IMG/VR virus record: IMGVR_UViG_3300010354_000840
Coordinates: 1-20,934 of that record
Origin: a virus
Direction: 5' to 3' (one strand)
DNA: 20,934 nt
The stretch's first letter is position 1. Each line of letters opens with the position of its first letter. The notes below the pieces were generated by a model, which saw nothing but the letters and a program-made list of their open reading frames with translations, was not told the origin of the DNA and did no database searches. Positions 7,420 to 15,291 of this stretch are shown here, one piece after another. A program made the translations under genes and the position numbers.

Positions 7420-7425
7420 TTGGAT

Positions 7426-8313
7426 GTGTCACAGCCTTTAATTGACCCCTCACAAATTATTCAGTTCAGTTCTGATGTTCACACTGTTGCCCAGCAACAA
7501 GAACGTCGGTTTAAGCAATATGTTCCTGTCATGCAAATGACTGGCGACAGGTTTGCTTATGACGGTTTAGGCCGTGTTGAAGCCCGAGAAGTTTCTGGTA
7601 CTGTTGTGCCTGTAAGCTTTGATTCTATCACGCACACTCGTCGTCTTATTCGTCGTAAACGATTTGTTGTTACGTTGCCAATTGACGCTTCAAACGTAGC
7701 AGGTGCTTTGTTTGACCCTCAATCAAACTATGCAGCAGAAATTGCCAAAGCAATGAACCGTGCTTATGACCGTGTTGTTGTTGATGCGGCTTTTGCTGAT
7801 GTGCAAACTGGTCGTGACTTTGAAAACACTGTCACTGCAACCAACGATGGTGTAAAAACCGTTACGGCTACAGGCGGCATGATTTATGAGCGCATCCTTG
7901 AAATTCAACAAAACTTCTTTGATTCAGACGTTGGTGTTGATGTTAATGAGCGTGTTTTCATGACCATTACTGGTAAAGAACAAAACCAGTTGATGCAAGA
8001 AATTGAGGTTATCAATAGCGATTACACTCAAAATTATGTTGTTGACCGTGGGCAACTTACTTCGTTTAGCCGCATTGAGTTTATTCCCTTTGCTGCAAAC
8101 GTACCTAGCCCCATTATCCCAGTTTCTGGTGGTCAGCGTGCATTGATTGCGGCTTGTACTGGTGGGATTGTTTTGGGTGTTTCTCGTGACATTCAAATCA
8201 AAATCCAAGAGCGTAGTGATTACTACAGCACCACGCAGGTTGTTGCAGAAATGGAAATTGGCGCAGTTCGTACTGAAGGTGCCAAAGTTCAGCGCGTAAA
8301 CGTAACCGTATAG
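7426..8313 (+). CDS. Major capsid protein
   Basis: 295 aa from GTG 7426, about the size of the coat proteins of BPP-1-type podoviruses. It follows the scaffold and precedes a small decoration-like gene, the canonical coat position. Visible segments: an N-terminal helix HTVAQQQERRFKQYVPVMQ, a strand pair VPVSFDSITHTRRLIRRKRF around residues 59-78, a long spine-type helix with YAAEIAKAMNRAYDRVVVDA (about 104-123), an FENTVTATNDGV loop, and a C-terminal GGIVLGVSRDIQIKIQER followed by DYYSTTQVVAEMEIGAVRTEG, matching the end of HK97-fold coat proteins of this kind, where a basic-acidic strand runs to a final 'GA-V-R' segment. The gene stops with tandem TAG TAA, ensuring tight termination. Family naming is from pattern recognition only. 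Confidence 0.9.
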   Translation: MSQPLIDPSQIIQFSSDVHTVAQQQERRFKQYVPVMQMTGDRFAYDGLGRVEAREVSGTVVPVSFDSITHTRRLIRRKRFVVTLPIDASNVAGALFDPQSNYAAEIAKAMNRAYDRVVVDAAFADVQTGRDFENTVTATNDGVKTVTATGGMIYERILEIQQNFFDSDVGVDVNERVFMTITGKEQNQLMQEIEVINSDYTQNYVVDRGQLTSFSRIEFIPFAANVPSPIIPVSGGQRALIAACTGGIVLGVSRDIQIKIQERSDYYSTTQVVAEMEIGAVRTEGAKVQRVNVTV

Positions 8314-8328
8314 TAAAGGAACAAGAAA

Positions 8329-8823
8329 ATGGCTATTGAAAACAAATATGTTGACGCACAAACTGTAGCAGGTCGAAAAACCGATGCTGCATATACTGGT
8401 AGCGGTTCCAATGAAATCGTTATGGTTGCCACGTTTGAAATTGCGGCTGCTGATGATGATGGGTCAGTTTATCGTGTGTTTAAGGATGTTCCTTCGACAT
8501 ACATTCCAACTGACATTACCGTTGTTTGCGATGCAATTACTGGTGGTACCAGTTTTGACTTGGGTTTGTACAAAACCAATTTGGGTGCTGTTATCAACAA
8601 AAACTTGTTGATGAGCGCACAAACTTTGGCTACTGCATTGACTCGTGCAACTGGTCACCAACTTGGTTTGGCAAACGTAGATATTGCTAACTGCAAACAA
8701 ACGCTTGGTACTTTGTCGGCGCAAACGACTATTGATTCAGCGTATGACATTGCGGTAACTGGCAACACAGTTGGTACGGCTGCAGGAACGGTATCGGTTA
8801 TCGCTCGATTCGTTCAAGTCTAA
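8329..8823 (+). CDS. Probable capsid decoration/cement protein
   Basis: 164 aa, ATG with AAAGGAA about 7 nt upstream. Strand-rich sequence: MVATFEIAAADDDGSVYRVF, YIPTDITVVCDAITGG, TSFDLGLYKTNLGAV, and a final AGTVSVIARFVQV. The 'T-x-F-D-L-G-L-Y' pattern, describing a jelly-roll-like strand pair, recurs in small phage proteins encoded directly after the coat gene. In BPP-1 the corresponding position holds the cement protein that binds the capsid surface. Sharing one promoter and terminator with the coat gene implies stoichiometric production. The exact family is not certain; a minor capsid protein is the main alternative. Confidence 0.75.
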   Translation: MAIENKYVDAQTVAGRKTDAAYTGSGSNEIVMVATFEIAAADDDGSVYRVFKDVPSTYIPTDITVVCDAITGGTSFDLGLYKTNLGAVINKNLLMSAQTLATALTRATGHQLGLANVDIANCKQTLGTLSAQTTIDSAYDIAVTGNTVGTAAGTVSVIARFVQV

Positions 8824-8831
8824 CCAAAGGC

Positions 8832-8870
8832 GGGGACAGGGCTGCCACCGCTCTGTCCCCACTTCTTTAG
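8832..8870 (+). terminator. Intrinsic terminator after the capsid/decoration cassette
   Basis: An 11-bp stem, GGGGACAGGGC (8832-8842) with GCTCTGTCCCC (8850-8860, one G-U pair), closes a 7-nt loop and is followed by ACTTCTTTA. The U-tract is interrupted, so termination may be partial, which would fit with the tail genes being transcribed by readthrough. It is the strongest hairpin I see in the window and lies between the decoration stop and the Shine-Dalgarno of the next gene. Confidence 0.75.
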
Positions 8871-8879
8871 GGGGTAATA

Positions 8880-9512
8880 ATGGCAACTAGCATAAGTTCG
8901 CCTACCGACATTGGAAATTTGGCTCTTGATTTATTGGCGGCCAACAATGTTCAAGATATAGATTCCCCGACATCAGCAACAGAAATTTTAGTACATAGAT
9001 GGTATTCTGTTGTTCGACAAAAAATACTTCGTGAACATCCTTGGAATTTCGCTACAAAGCGTGCCGTTTTGTCGGCATCTGCTACAGCACCAGCTTTTGG
9101 ATATTCTTCGCAATACCCGTTGCCCAATGATTTTTTGCGTCTAAATTCTATTTCTAACGCAAACAATGATATTATTGCAACAACAGAATATGAAATAGAA
9201 AACGGCAATATTTTGTACAATGGTGACGGCGGTAAATTGTACCTTAAGTATGTTTATGATTTGACCAATGTTGCACAAATGGATGCTTTGTTTGTTGATT
9301 TGTTTGCAATAGATTTGGCATTAAGTTTGTCTTACAAATTTACGGCCAGCAATACAGATATTACCAGGTTAAACGGATTAAGAGAAAAAGCTGCTACACA
9401 AGCGAGGGCAATTGATGGCCAAGAGCGGCCACCACAAGTTCGGCAATACAGCAAAATTTTGGCAGGCAGGTTTAGTTTGTCTAATCAAAACTACTATTAT
9501 CATTTTTCCTGA
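8880..9512 (+). CDS. Tail tube / adaptor protein (T7 gp11-like)
   Basis: 210 aa. This family forms the adaptor ring below the portal in T7-type tails. Diagnostic stretches: IGNLALDLLAAN (11-22), RWYSVVRQKILREHPWNFAT (40-59) with the 'L-x-x-H-P-W-N-F-A' signature, YPLPNDFLRL (79-88), then a helical C-terminal half DLFAIDLALSLSYKFT and a terminal basic-aromatic tail. The start has GGGGG 5 nt upstream, directly after the terminator. Its stop TGA overlaps the ATG of the nozzle gene (TGATG), implying coupled synthesis of the two tail proteins. Confidence 0.9.
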   Translation: MATSISSPTDIGNLALDLLAANNVQDIDSPTSATEILVHRWYSVVRQKILREHPWNFATKRAVLSASATAPAFGYSSQYPLPNDFLRLNSISNANNDIIATTEYEIENGNILYNGDGGKLYLKYVYDLTNVAQMDALFVDLFAIDLALSLSYKFTASNTDITRLNGLREKAATQARAIDGQERPPQVRQYSKILAGRFSLSNQNYYYHFS

Positions 9513-12082
9513 TGGTATCTGTAAACACATCTTACAGTGATTTTTCTGCGGGTGAGATTAGCCCGAAAATATACGGTCGTTTTGATATTCAGATTTTTTA
9601 TAAGTCTGGCCGAAGGGTAAGAAACTTTATACCAGAAACTGTTGGCGGGGCTAAATATCGGACTGGCACATATTTTGCCGCTCAAACTGCTGGCAATTCT
9701 GCGGCTTGTTTAACGACTTTTGTTTATACCGATACTATTGCATTTGGATTAGAATTTACACCGCTGCGGTTAAGATTTTATCGAAATGATTCTCAAGTGC
9801 GGCACGCGGCACAAGCCATTACAGGAATTACCCAAGCCAATCCTGCTGTAGTAACCTATGTTGGGGCGGATACTTTTTCTAACGGTGACTCGGTTTGGAT
9901 TGATAATGTTGTTGGCATGACTGAAGTTAATGGCCAGGAATATGTTGTTGCTGGCGTAAATACTGCGGCCAACACGTTTCAGCTTCAGGGCATAAATAGT
10001 ACAGGATTTAGTGCTTATACAAGCGGTGGGACAGTTGAGAAAATTGTTCAAGTTACAACGCCATACACTGCGAATGATTTGTTTCAGTTAAAATTTGCTC
10101 AAGACAATGACATTTTGTACATTGCCCATCCGCTGTATAACCCTCAAAAATTAACTTATGTTAGCCCTACTAATTGGACTTTGGCTGCTCATTCTCCCAT
10201 AAGAAAAACGCGACAGCCAGGCGTTTTAATAAGCGCGATAAGCCAAGCCAATCCAGCCGTTGTGACTTACACTGGTAGTGATATTTTTGTAAACGGCGAT
10301 GTTGTTTATATTGATAACTGCTCTGGCATGACACAGCTTAACGGCAGAGAATTTACGGTTGCTGGTGTCAATACAGCCGCCAACACGTTTCAATTGTCTG
10401 GTGAAGATTCCAGCGGTTACAATGCTTATTCTGGCGGGGGGCTAGTTCGTCGCATTACATCGGCAGCAGTTCCATTTTTATCTGCCAGTAATTATCCAGC
10501 AGCCGTTGGATTTTATGAACAGCGTTTGGTGTATGCTGGCTCGATTAACAATCCTAATAAAATTTGGTTTTCTGTAACTGGGGAACCAGATGACTTTAGT
10601 TTGCAACAAGGTCTTACGGCACAGCTTGATGACGGTATGGAATATGTTGTTTCTGGCAACGCAACCAAAATTACTTGGCTAAAAGGAACAGAAAAGTTTT
10701 TGGCTGTTGGTGCGTTAAACGATGTTCTTCAAGTGACTGGTGGTATCGACGGTGTAATTACCAGCCAAAGCATTTCAATCAAGCCTTCTAATAGCTTTGG
10801 CGCTTATGATATTATGCCTATTGGCAGAGGCAACCAGATTTTTTATGTACAAAACAACGGCCTTACACTTAGGTCATTTGAGTATAACTTTGAAAAAGAT
10901 AGTTATATCCCAACGGATAGAAATACAATTGCTGACCACATTACCGAAAGCGGCATTAAACAAATAGATTTTCAAGAAGCACGGCCAAACATTGTTTGGG
11001 GCGTTAGAAATGATGGCGCTTTAATTGGAATGACAATTGAAGAACAAGAGGCAGTTTCTGGTTGGCATTACCATGATACAGACGGGCAATTTATTTCTGT
11101 TACATCATTACCGAGGCTAAACAAATATGACCAATTGTGGGTGTGCGTCAAAAGAACTGTAAATGGCGTTGATAAATACTTTGTAGAATTTTTTACGGAC
11201 GAAACAACTTATCCCCGCAGAGAAAATTTTGTTAGCGGCACAGAAACTGATGATAACATAAAATATCAAAACAGTTTGTTTGAAAGCCAAAAACAATACA
11301 TTCACGTTGATTCTGCCATTTCTTATTACGGTGATTCAATTGGGACAACTGCTGGTGCATCTGTAACCCCTGCGGCAACAACGGGTACTGGTGTTGTGTT
11401 TACTGCATCTGCATCAGTGTTCACCGCGTCAATGGTTGGCCGCAAGATAGTGCGTAAAAGCACCACAGGGGCTGAATATGGGGTCGCAGTCATTACGGGG
11501 TACACAAGTGCCACAAGTGTGACTTGCAATATCCTGGAGGCCTTTAATAGCGTTTCTGCTATACCTGCTGGCCAATGGTATTTAACGACCAATCAAATCA
11601 GCGGAGCGGGTCATCTTAATGGAAAATTGGTTACGGTTGTTGGCGACGGCGGGCAATTGCCAGCGGTAACAGTTTCTAACGGTGTTGCTACATTGGCAGA
11701 GCAAGCATCTGTTGTTCACATTGGACTGCCATATGTTGGTTGGCTAGAAACAAATGAGTTAGAGGGTGGTGGTGTAAATGGCACAGCGCAAACCAAACGC
11801 AAAAATGTTTACGGCATTGGCTTTCGATTCCTGGATACACTTTATGCAGAATATGGTGTATCGTATTATGCAATGTCACTTATCGAAATGAGGACAACGG
11901 CTATGCGAATGGACAGACCGCCAGAATTGTTTACGGGCGATACATTTGAGCAATTGCCAACAAAATTAAATGATGTTCGTGATGGTGGATGGTCAAGAAG
12001 TATTAGGGCGATTGTTTGCCAGCGCAATCCGTTTCCTTGTAAAGTTCAGTTAATTGTGCCTTATTTTGCAGTAAGTAATTGA
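9512..12082 (+). CDS. Tail nozzle / tail tubular protein B-like (T7 gp12, P22 gp10 type) with FCCH-like insertions
   Basis: 856 aa, in the size range of T7 gp12 (about 790 aa). The N-terminus FSAGEISPKIYGRFDIQIFY (11-30) and GRRVRNFIPETVGGAKYRTG (33-52) is the classic start of this family. A later GFYEQRLVYAGSINNPNKIW (about 327-346) and GHLNGKLVTVVGDGGQLPAV (about 704-723) also match, the latter being the 'H-L-x-G-x-x-V' strand of these proteins. Two FCCH-like domains (residues 103-178 and 240-315) are inserted in the N-terminal part. The protein should form the distal hexameric nozzle of the short tail through which DNA leaves. It overlaps its neighbours by one base on each side (TGATG). 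Confidence 0.88.
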   Translation: MVSVNTSYSDFSAGEISPKIYGRFDIQIFYKSGRRVRNFIPETVGGAKYRTGTYFAAQTAGNSAACLTTFVYTDTIAFGLEFTPLRLRFYRNDSQVRHAAQAITGITQANPAVVTYVGADTFSNGDSVWIDNVVGMTEVNGQEYVVAGVNTAANTFQLQGINSTGFSAYTSGGTVEKIVQVTTPYTANDLFQLKFAQDNDILYIAHPLYNPQKLTYVSPTNWTLAAHSPIRKTRQPGVLISAISQANPAVVTYTGSDIFVNGDVVYIDNCSGMTQLNGREFTVAGVNTAANTFQLSGEDSSGYNAYSGGGLVRRITSAAVPFLSASNYPAAVGFYEQRLVYAGSINNPNKIWFSVTGEPDDFSLQQGLTAQLDDGMEYVVSGNATKITWLKGTEKFLAVGALNDVLQVTGGIDGVITSQSISIKPSNSFGAYDIMPIGRGNQIFYVQNNGLTLRSFEYNFEKDSYIPTDRNTIADHITESGIKQIDFQEARPNIVWGVRNDGALIGMTIEEQEAVSGWHYHDTDGQFISVTSLPRLNKYDQLWVCVKRTVNGVDKYFVEFFTDETTYPRRENFVSGTETDDNIKYQNSLFESQKQYIHVDSAISYYGDSIGTTAGASVTPAATTGTGVVFTASASVFTASMVGRKIVRKSTTGAEYGVAVITGYTSATSVTCNILEAFNSVSAIPAGQWYLTTNQISGAGHLNGKLVTVVGDGGQLPAVTVSNGVATLAEQASVVHIGLPYVGWLETNELEGGGVNGTAQTKRKNVYGIGFRFLDTLYAEYGVSYYAMSLIEMRTTAMRMDRPPELFTGDTFEQLPTKLNDVRDGGWSRSIRAIVCQRNPFPCKVQLIVPYFAVSN
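9818..10045 (+). repeat. FCCH-like domain repeat, copy 1 (in the nozzle gene)
   Basis: Encodes residues 103-178 of the nozzle protein, starting ITGITQANPAVVTY and ending SAYTSGGTVEKI. It shares the 13-residue block VAGVNTAANTFQL and the NGD-x-V-x-I-D-N and GMT-x-x-NG-x-E segments with copy 2. This resembles the FCCH domain annotated in phage tail proteins and in ubiquitin-activating enzyme E1. Confidence 0.8.
10229..10456 (+). repeat. FCCH-like domain repeat, copy 2 (in the nozzle gene)
   Basis: Encodes residues 240-315, starting ISAISQANPAVVTY and ending NAYSGGGLVRRI. At DNA level the exact shared runs with copy 1 are short (for example GCCAACACGTTTCA), while the protein identity is high, so the duplication is old and kept by selection on the fold. 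Confidence 0.8.
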
Positions 12083-12504
12083 TGTATGAAATTGTGCCAT
12101 TTGAAATAAAACATTTGGAACTTATGGACGTTAGAAGCCATGAGCAGCAATTTACTTCTGATAAAAATTTAATTAACAAAATAATAGACGCATCCGTTGC
12201 ATGGACTGGAATAGCAAATAACAAAATAATTTGTTGCTGGGGCTATATAGTCGGCGAAAGCGGCATTGCAAATCTTTGGCTAATACCTTCAATTTACATG
12301 AAAGATATGCGGTTATCGTTTTTTAGAAAAGTAAAAGAAGTTATTGGACGCACAAGTCAAAACTTTTCTATTATGCAGACCTGTTGCAAAAATGATATAT
12401 TGCATGCACGATGGATGAAATTTCTTGGCTTTAAGCAAATTGGTATTTTAGAAAATTTTTGGGCTGGAAACGATTACGTTTTGTGGGGTAAAAATGGGGC
12501 TTGA
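12082..12504 (+). CDS. T7 gp13-like GNAT-fold protein
   Basis: 140 aa from ATG 12082, which overlaps the nozzle stop (TGATG). The pattern is that of the T7 gp13 family: an N-terminal 'E-I-V-P-F-E-I-K-H' strand, a central CWGYIVGESGIANLWLIPS (residues about 52-70) matching the beta4/beta5 core of the GNAT fold, and a C-terminal HARWMKFLGFKQIG in which 'R-W-x-x-x-L-G-F' is the usual ending. The Q/R-x-x-G-x-G acetyl-CoA loop is not visible, so catalytic activity is doubtful. In T7, gp13 is needed for proper incorporation of core proteins; its place just before the gp14-like gene is conserved here. Ends with an 11-nt overlap into the next gene. Confidence 0.72.
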   Translation: MYEIVPFEIKHLELMDVRSHEQQFTSDKNLINKIIDASVAWTGIANNKIICCWGYIVGESGIANLWLIPSIYMKDMRLSFFRKVKEVIGRTSQNFSIMQTCCKNDILHARWMKFLGFKQIGILENFWAGNDYVLWGKNGA

Positions 12505-13003
12505 ATCAGCATTAGTAACATTGGGGGTTGGCGCTGAAACAGCTGCATCTATTGCAAGTGTTGCATCTGTTGTGGGAACGGCTGGAGCAATTGTTGGCGG
12601 AGTATCATCTATTTCGCAAGGAATGGCGGCAGAAAGTGCGGCCAAAAAACAAGCGGCAGCATTAGAGTTTCAGGCGCAAGAGCAAGGTGCTGAAGCCGCT
12701 AGACAAGCACAACGAGACGCTACCGCTCTTCAACAAGAAGCCGAATCAACACGCAGAGCGCAAAAACTAGCTTATCTTAAATCTGGTGTTGGGTTAGAAG
12801 GCACGCCGCTGCTTACTATGGAGGCAACGCGGGTTGCTGGCCAGCAAAATGTTGAAGAAGTTTTTCGCGCTGGAGGCGCTACTACTGGCGCAGCAAAAAC
12901 AGAAGGCAGACTTAAGGCTATAAATACGTTAGCATCTGGTAGGCAATCATTTGTTTCTGGCTTAACTGGTGGAGCGCAAATGTTTGCGAGCGCTCTTAAG
13001 TAA
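12494..13003 (+). CDS. Internal virion protein, T7 gp14-like
   Basis: 169 aa, close to T7 gp14 (196 aa). A hydrophobic Ala/Val/Gly-rich N-terminal segment (about 6-42, ending AIVGGVSSISQGMAAE) is followed by an Ala/Gln-rich helical region (43-95) and a Gly/Ala-rich C-terminus ending LTGGAQMFASALK. The 'K-S-G-V-x-L-E-G-T-P-L' segment (about 95-106) is a common mark of these proteins. T7 gp14 is ejected and localises to the outer membrane, where it starts the trans-envelope channel; the same role is inferred. Its gene directly precedes the large core proteins. Confidence 0.8.
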   Translation: MGLESALVTLGVGAETAASIASVASVVGTAGAIVGGVSSISQGMAAESAAKKQAAALEFQAQEQGAEAARQAQRDATALQQEAESTRRAQKLAYLKSGVGLEGTPLLTMEATRVAGQQNVEEVFRAGGATTGAAKTEGRLKAINTLASGRQSFVSGLTGGAQMFASALK

Positions 13004-13020
13004 AAATAGGAATAAATTTA

Positions 13021-15288
13021 ATGGTACAAATTCCACAATACACAAGGGGGTTAATTACCAAAGAACGAGCGGTTACGCCTGTTGCCAATCCACAAGCTGT
13101 GCAAAATGCACAAATATCAATTGTTCCCGCTTTACAGTCCATTACAGATTTTGCCGCTGCATATGCAGATAAATTAGAAAAAGCAGATGCGGAAACAAAA
13201 TTAAACGAAGCGCTAATTGCTCAATCAAAATCTACATTTGACATAATAGAGCAAGCTAAAAAAAACTATGAAAACAATCCAAACGAGGCAGTTAGTTTTG
13301 TTCAAGAAGCACTTAATGAAAGCTCTAGCACTCTTGAGTCTGGTTTGCCTTCTATGGCTAGAGATTCGTTTAGATTAAAAGCCGCTGTTTCAAATGAACA
13401 AAGCCGACAATCAATTGTTAATTGGTCACAAAGCCGAAAAGTTGACCAAATTAAAAACACAATGGATACAAATTTTTCATCTTTGGGGGATTATGCCGCA
13501 ACGCTTGGAAAAAATGGTGGCGACCACAAGCAGCTTGTTGAAATGATAAATAATAACTTGGCAAATGCTTATACTATTTTGCCAGAAGATGCTGTTGAAA
13601 AATACAAAATAGAACAAACACAAAGTATTCTTGAATCATATTGGAAGAGTCGGATTGTTTCTGACCCAATTGGTGCGCTAAAACAAATAGATGCTGGTGA
13701 AGCTGGCAACTATGTTGACGCTGGTACAGTAGCTCAATTACGTAAAAATGCTTACAATAGTTTACCAGATATTTTAAAAGTTTTTGGCACGCCAACTGGC
13801 GAAAAACCATCTGTTGGAGATGGCTCTGCCGAATGGAATATTGGCAATGTGTTGCAGCTTGAAGGTGGTTTTAATGCAAATGATGGCGGCTCTGGCTATC
13901 CTGTAATATACGGCATCAACCAAAAATGGTGGCCAGAACAATTTGCTGAGGCCAAAAAAATTACAGATGAAAAAGGCGAATCTGCTGGGAAAATTTATGC
14001 AGAAGAATTTTACCGAAAAGAATATTGGGACAAATACAATTTAGAATCATTGCCACCAGAAACGCGGGGTATTGTGCTTGATGGATTAGTTAATGCCAAT
14101 CATCTTGAACTTATTGATGCAGCAAAAAGTGGTAAGACACCAGAACAGCTTTTGCAAATGCGTAAGGAAAAATACCAGAAAATAGCGCAACAACCTGGCA
14201 TGGGACAGAACCTTAATTCATGGATGAACAGATTAGCATCGCAAGGAATGAACAATGTTGGCGCACAATATCCTGACAAAAGGGCAATGGACAATATTGT
14301 AAACGACCCTGTGCTTGCAATGCAGCAAGCCAACATAGGGCAAAATGTTTCTGATTTAGTAGAGTGGCAAAACAAAAACCTTGGAACGCCAAAAGACATG
14401 GCAAAAGTTTTATCTTCAGTGCAAGCAGAAACTATTTCGCAAAAATTTGGACAGGCAAAAAATGTTGATGAATTTTTGTCACTATCACGAGAGCTTGGGC
14501 AGCAGTACGGCCAATACACAGAAAATGCTGTTAGTCAAATAATACAAACCGCCAAATTGCCCGACACGCAACAAGTGGCTTTAAGATTGGCTGTATCAAA
14601 TGAAGCTAAGTACCGCCGACACATTGAGATGTTGCAAAAAAGCGATATTAAAAGTACGCGCTCATCTTTAGATTCAGGAAAATTAGAAGAAGATGTAGCC
14701 GCCCCATCAAAAGAAGTGGACAATAAGTTAAATAGTTTGATTGCAACAAATGGTGTAACAAACGCATTGTTTAGTGAAGGATTTTCTACTTCAGAAATTG
14801 AAGCTCGAATCAATAGCTACAAAGTTCTTGCATACAGTTACAAACTTGCCAATCCAAATGCGTTCGCAGAAGATGCGGCAAAATTTGCTTTAGAGCCTGT
14901 GTTAGGTGAAAATTCTTATCAAGAATTTAATGGTGGCTTTTACAGAGTGCCAAAAAATTTTATGGATGATGCCGAAACTATAAACAATAATTTGCCAGAC
15001 GTTATCAAAGACACTCTTGAGATGTATGTGCAAAGCGGCCTTTTGGTTAATCCCATTCAGCGTGGAGGCACAGAAATCAATCTTGATGATGTTCGCGTTG
15101 AAATGACAGACGACAAAAAGGGACTGCTGGTCAAATCTGCGGACGACCGTTTATTTATTGTTAATGGCAAGCCTTTGCAAATTGATTATGCCTATTTGTT
15201 AAATCCAATTAAATCAAACTCCCCTAAAGGAGGCACGGTTTACAAAGTTACCACCCCAGCAGCAACTCGCATGATAGAAGGCGAATAA
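13021..15288 (+). CDS. Large internal virion protein with GH108-type muramidase domain
   Basis: 755 aa, close in length to T7 gp15 (747 aa). Helical N-terminal part (about 30-250) contains the 'R-I-V-S-D-P-I-G-A-L-K-Q-I-D-A-G' type segment seen in ejected core proteins. Residues about 272-405 look like a GH108 lysozyme: NVLQLEGGFNANDGGSGYPV (277-296) holds the 'E-G-G-x-x-x-x-D-x-G-G' signature with Glu281 as likely catalytic acid, then IYGINQKWWP, EEFYRKEYWDKYNLESLP and VLDGLVNANH (352-361), a match to the helix that closes the fold. It would cut peptidoglycan locally during DNA entry. The helical C-terminal region (about 410-755) ends in beta segments with 'D-D-R-L-F-I-V-N-G-K-P'. ATG with AGGA about 10 nt upstream. 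Confidence 0.82.
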   Translation: MVQIPQYTRGLITKERAVTPVANPQAVQNAQISIVPALQSITDFAAAYADKLEKADAETKLNEALIAQSKSTFDIIEQAKKNYENNPNEAVSFVQEALNESSSTLESGLPSMARDSFRLKAAVSNEQSRQSIVNWSQSRKVDQIKNTMDTNFSSLGDYAATLGKNGGDHKQLVEMINNNLANAYTILPEDAVEKYKIEQTQSILESYWKSRIVSDPIGALKQIDAGEAGNYVDAGTVAQLRKNAYNSLPDILKVFGTPTGEKPSVGDGSAEWNIGNVLQLEGGFNANDGGSGYPVIYGINQKWWPEQFAEAKKITDEKGESAGKIYAEEFYRKEYWDKYNLESLPPETRGIVLDGLVNANHLELIDAAKSGKTPEQLLQMRKEKYQKIAQQPGMGQNLNSWMNRLASQGMNNVGAQYPDKRAMDNIVNDPVLAMQQANIGQNVSDLVEWQNKNLGTPKDMAKVLSSVQAETISQKFGQAKNVDEFLSLSRELGQQYGQYTENAVSQIIQTAKLPDTQQVALRLAVSNEAKYRRHIEMLQKSDIKSTRSSLDSGKLEEDVAAPSKEVDNKLNSLIATNGVTNALFSEGFSTSEIEARINSYKVLAYSYKLANPNAFAEDAAKFALEPVLGENSYQEFNGGFYRVPKNFMDDAETINNNLPDVIKDTLEMYVQSGLLVNPIQRGGTEINLDDVRVEMTDDKKGLLVKSADDRLFIVNGKPLQIDYAYLLNPIKSNSPKGGTVYKVTTPAATRMIEGE

Positions 15289-15291
15289 CAA

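Noticed and set aside
7390-7425. TTG at 7390 as the capsid start, adding 12 residues
   Set aside because: It has no Shine-Dalgarno, and the added codons cover the AAAAGGAG site that clearly serves GTG 7426.
7924-8361. 145-aa antisense open frame over the capsid gene
   Set aside because: It is a shadow of the capsid frame: no ribosome site, unlikely composition, and the sense gene is certain.
12079-12081. TTG at 12079 as start of the gp13-like gene
   Set aside because: The next codon is ATG 12082, in a TGATG overlap typical of this operon.
14100-14519. 139-aa antisense open frame over the muramidase protein
   Set aside because: Cys/Phe/Ser-rich translation typical of the reverse of a Lys/Glu-rich gene, with no start signals.
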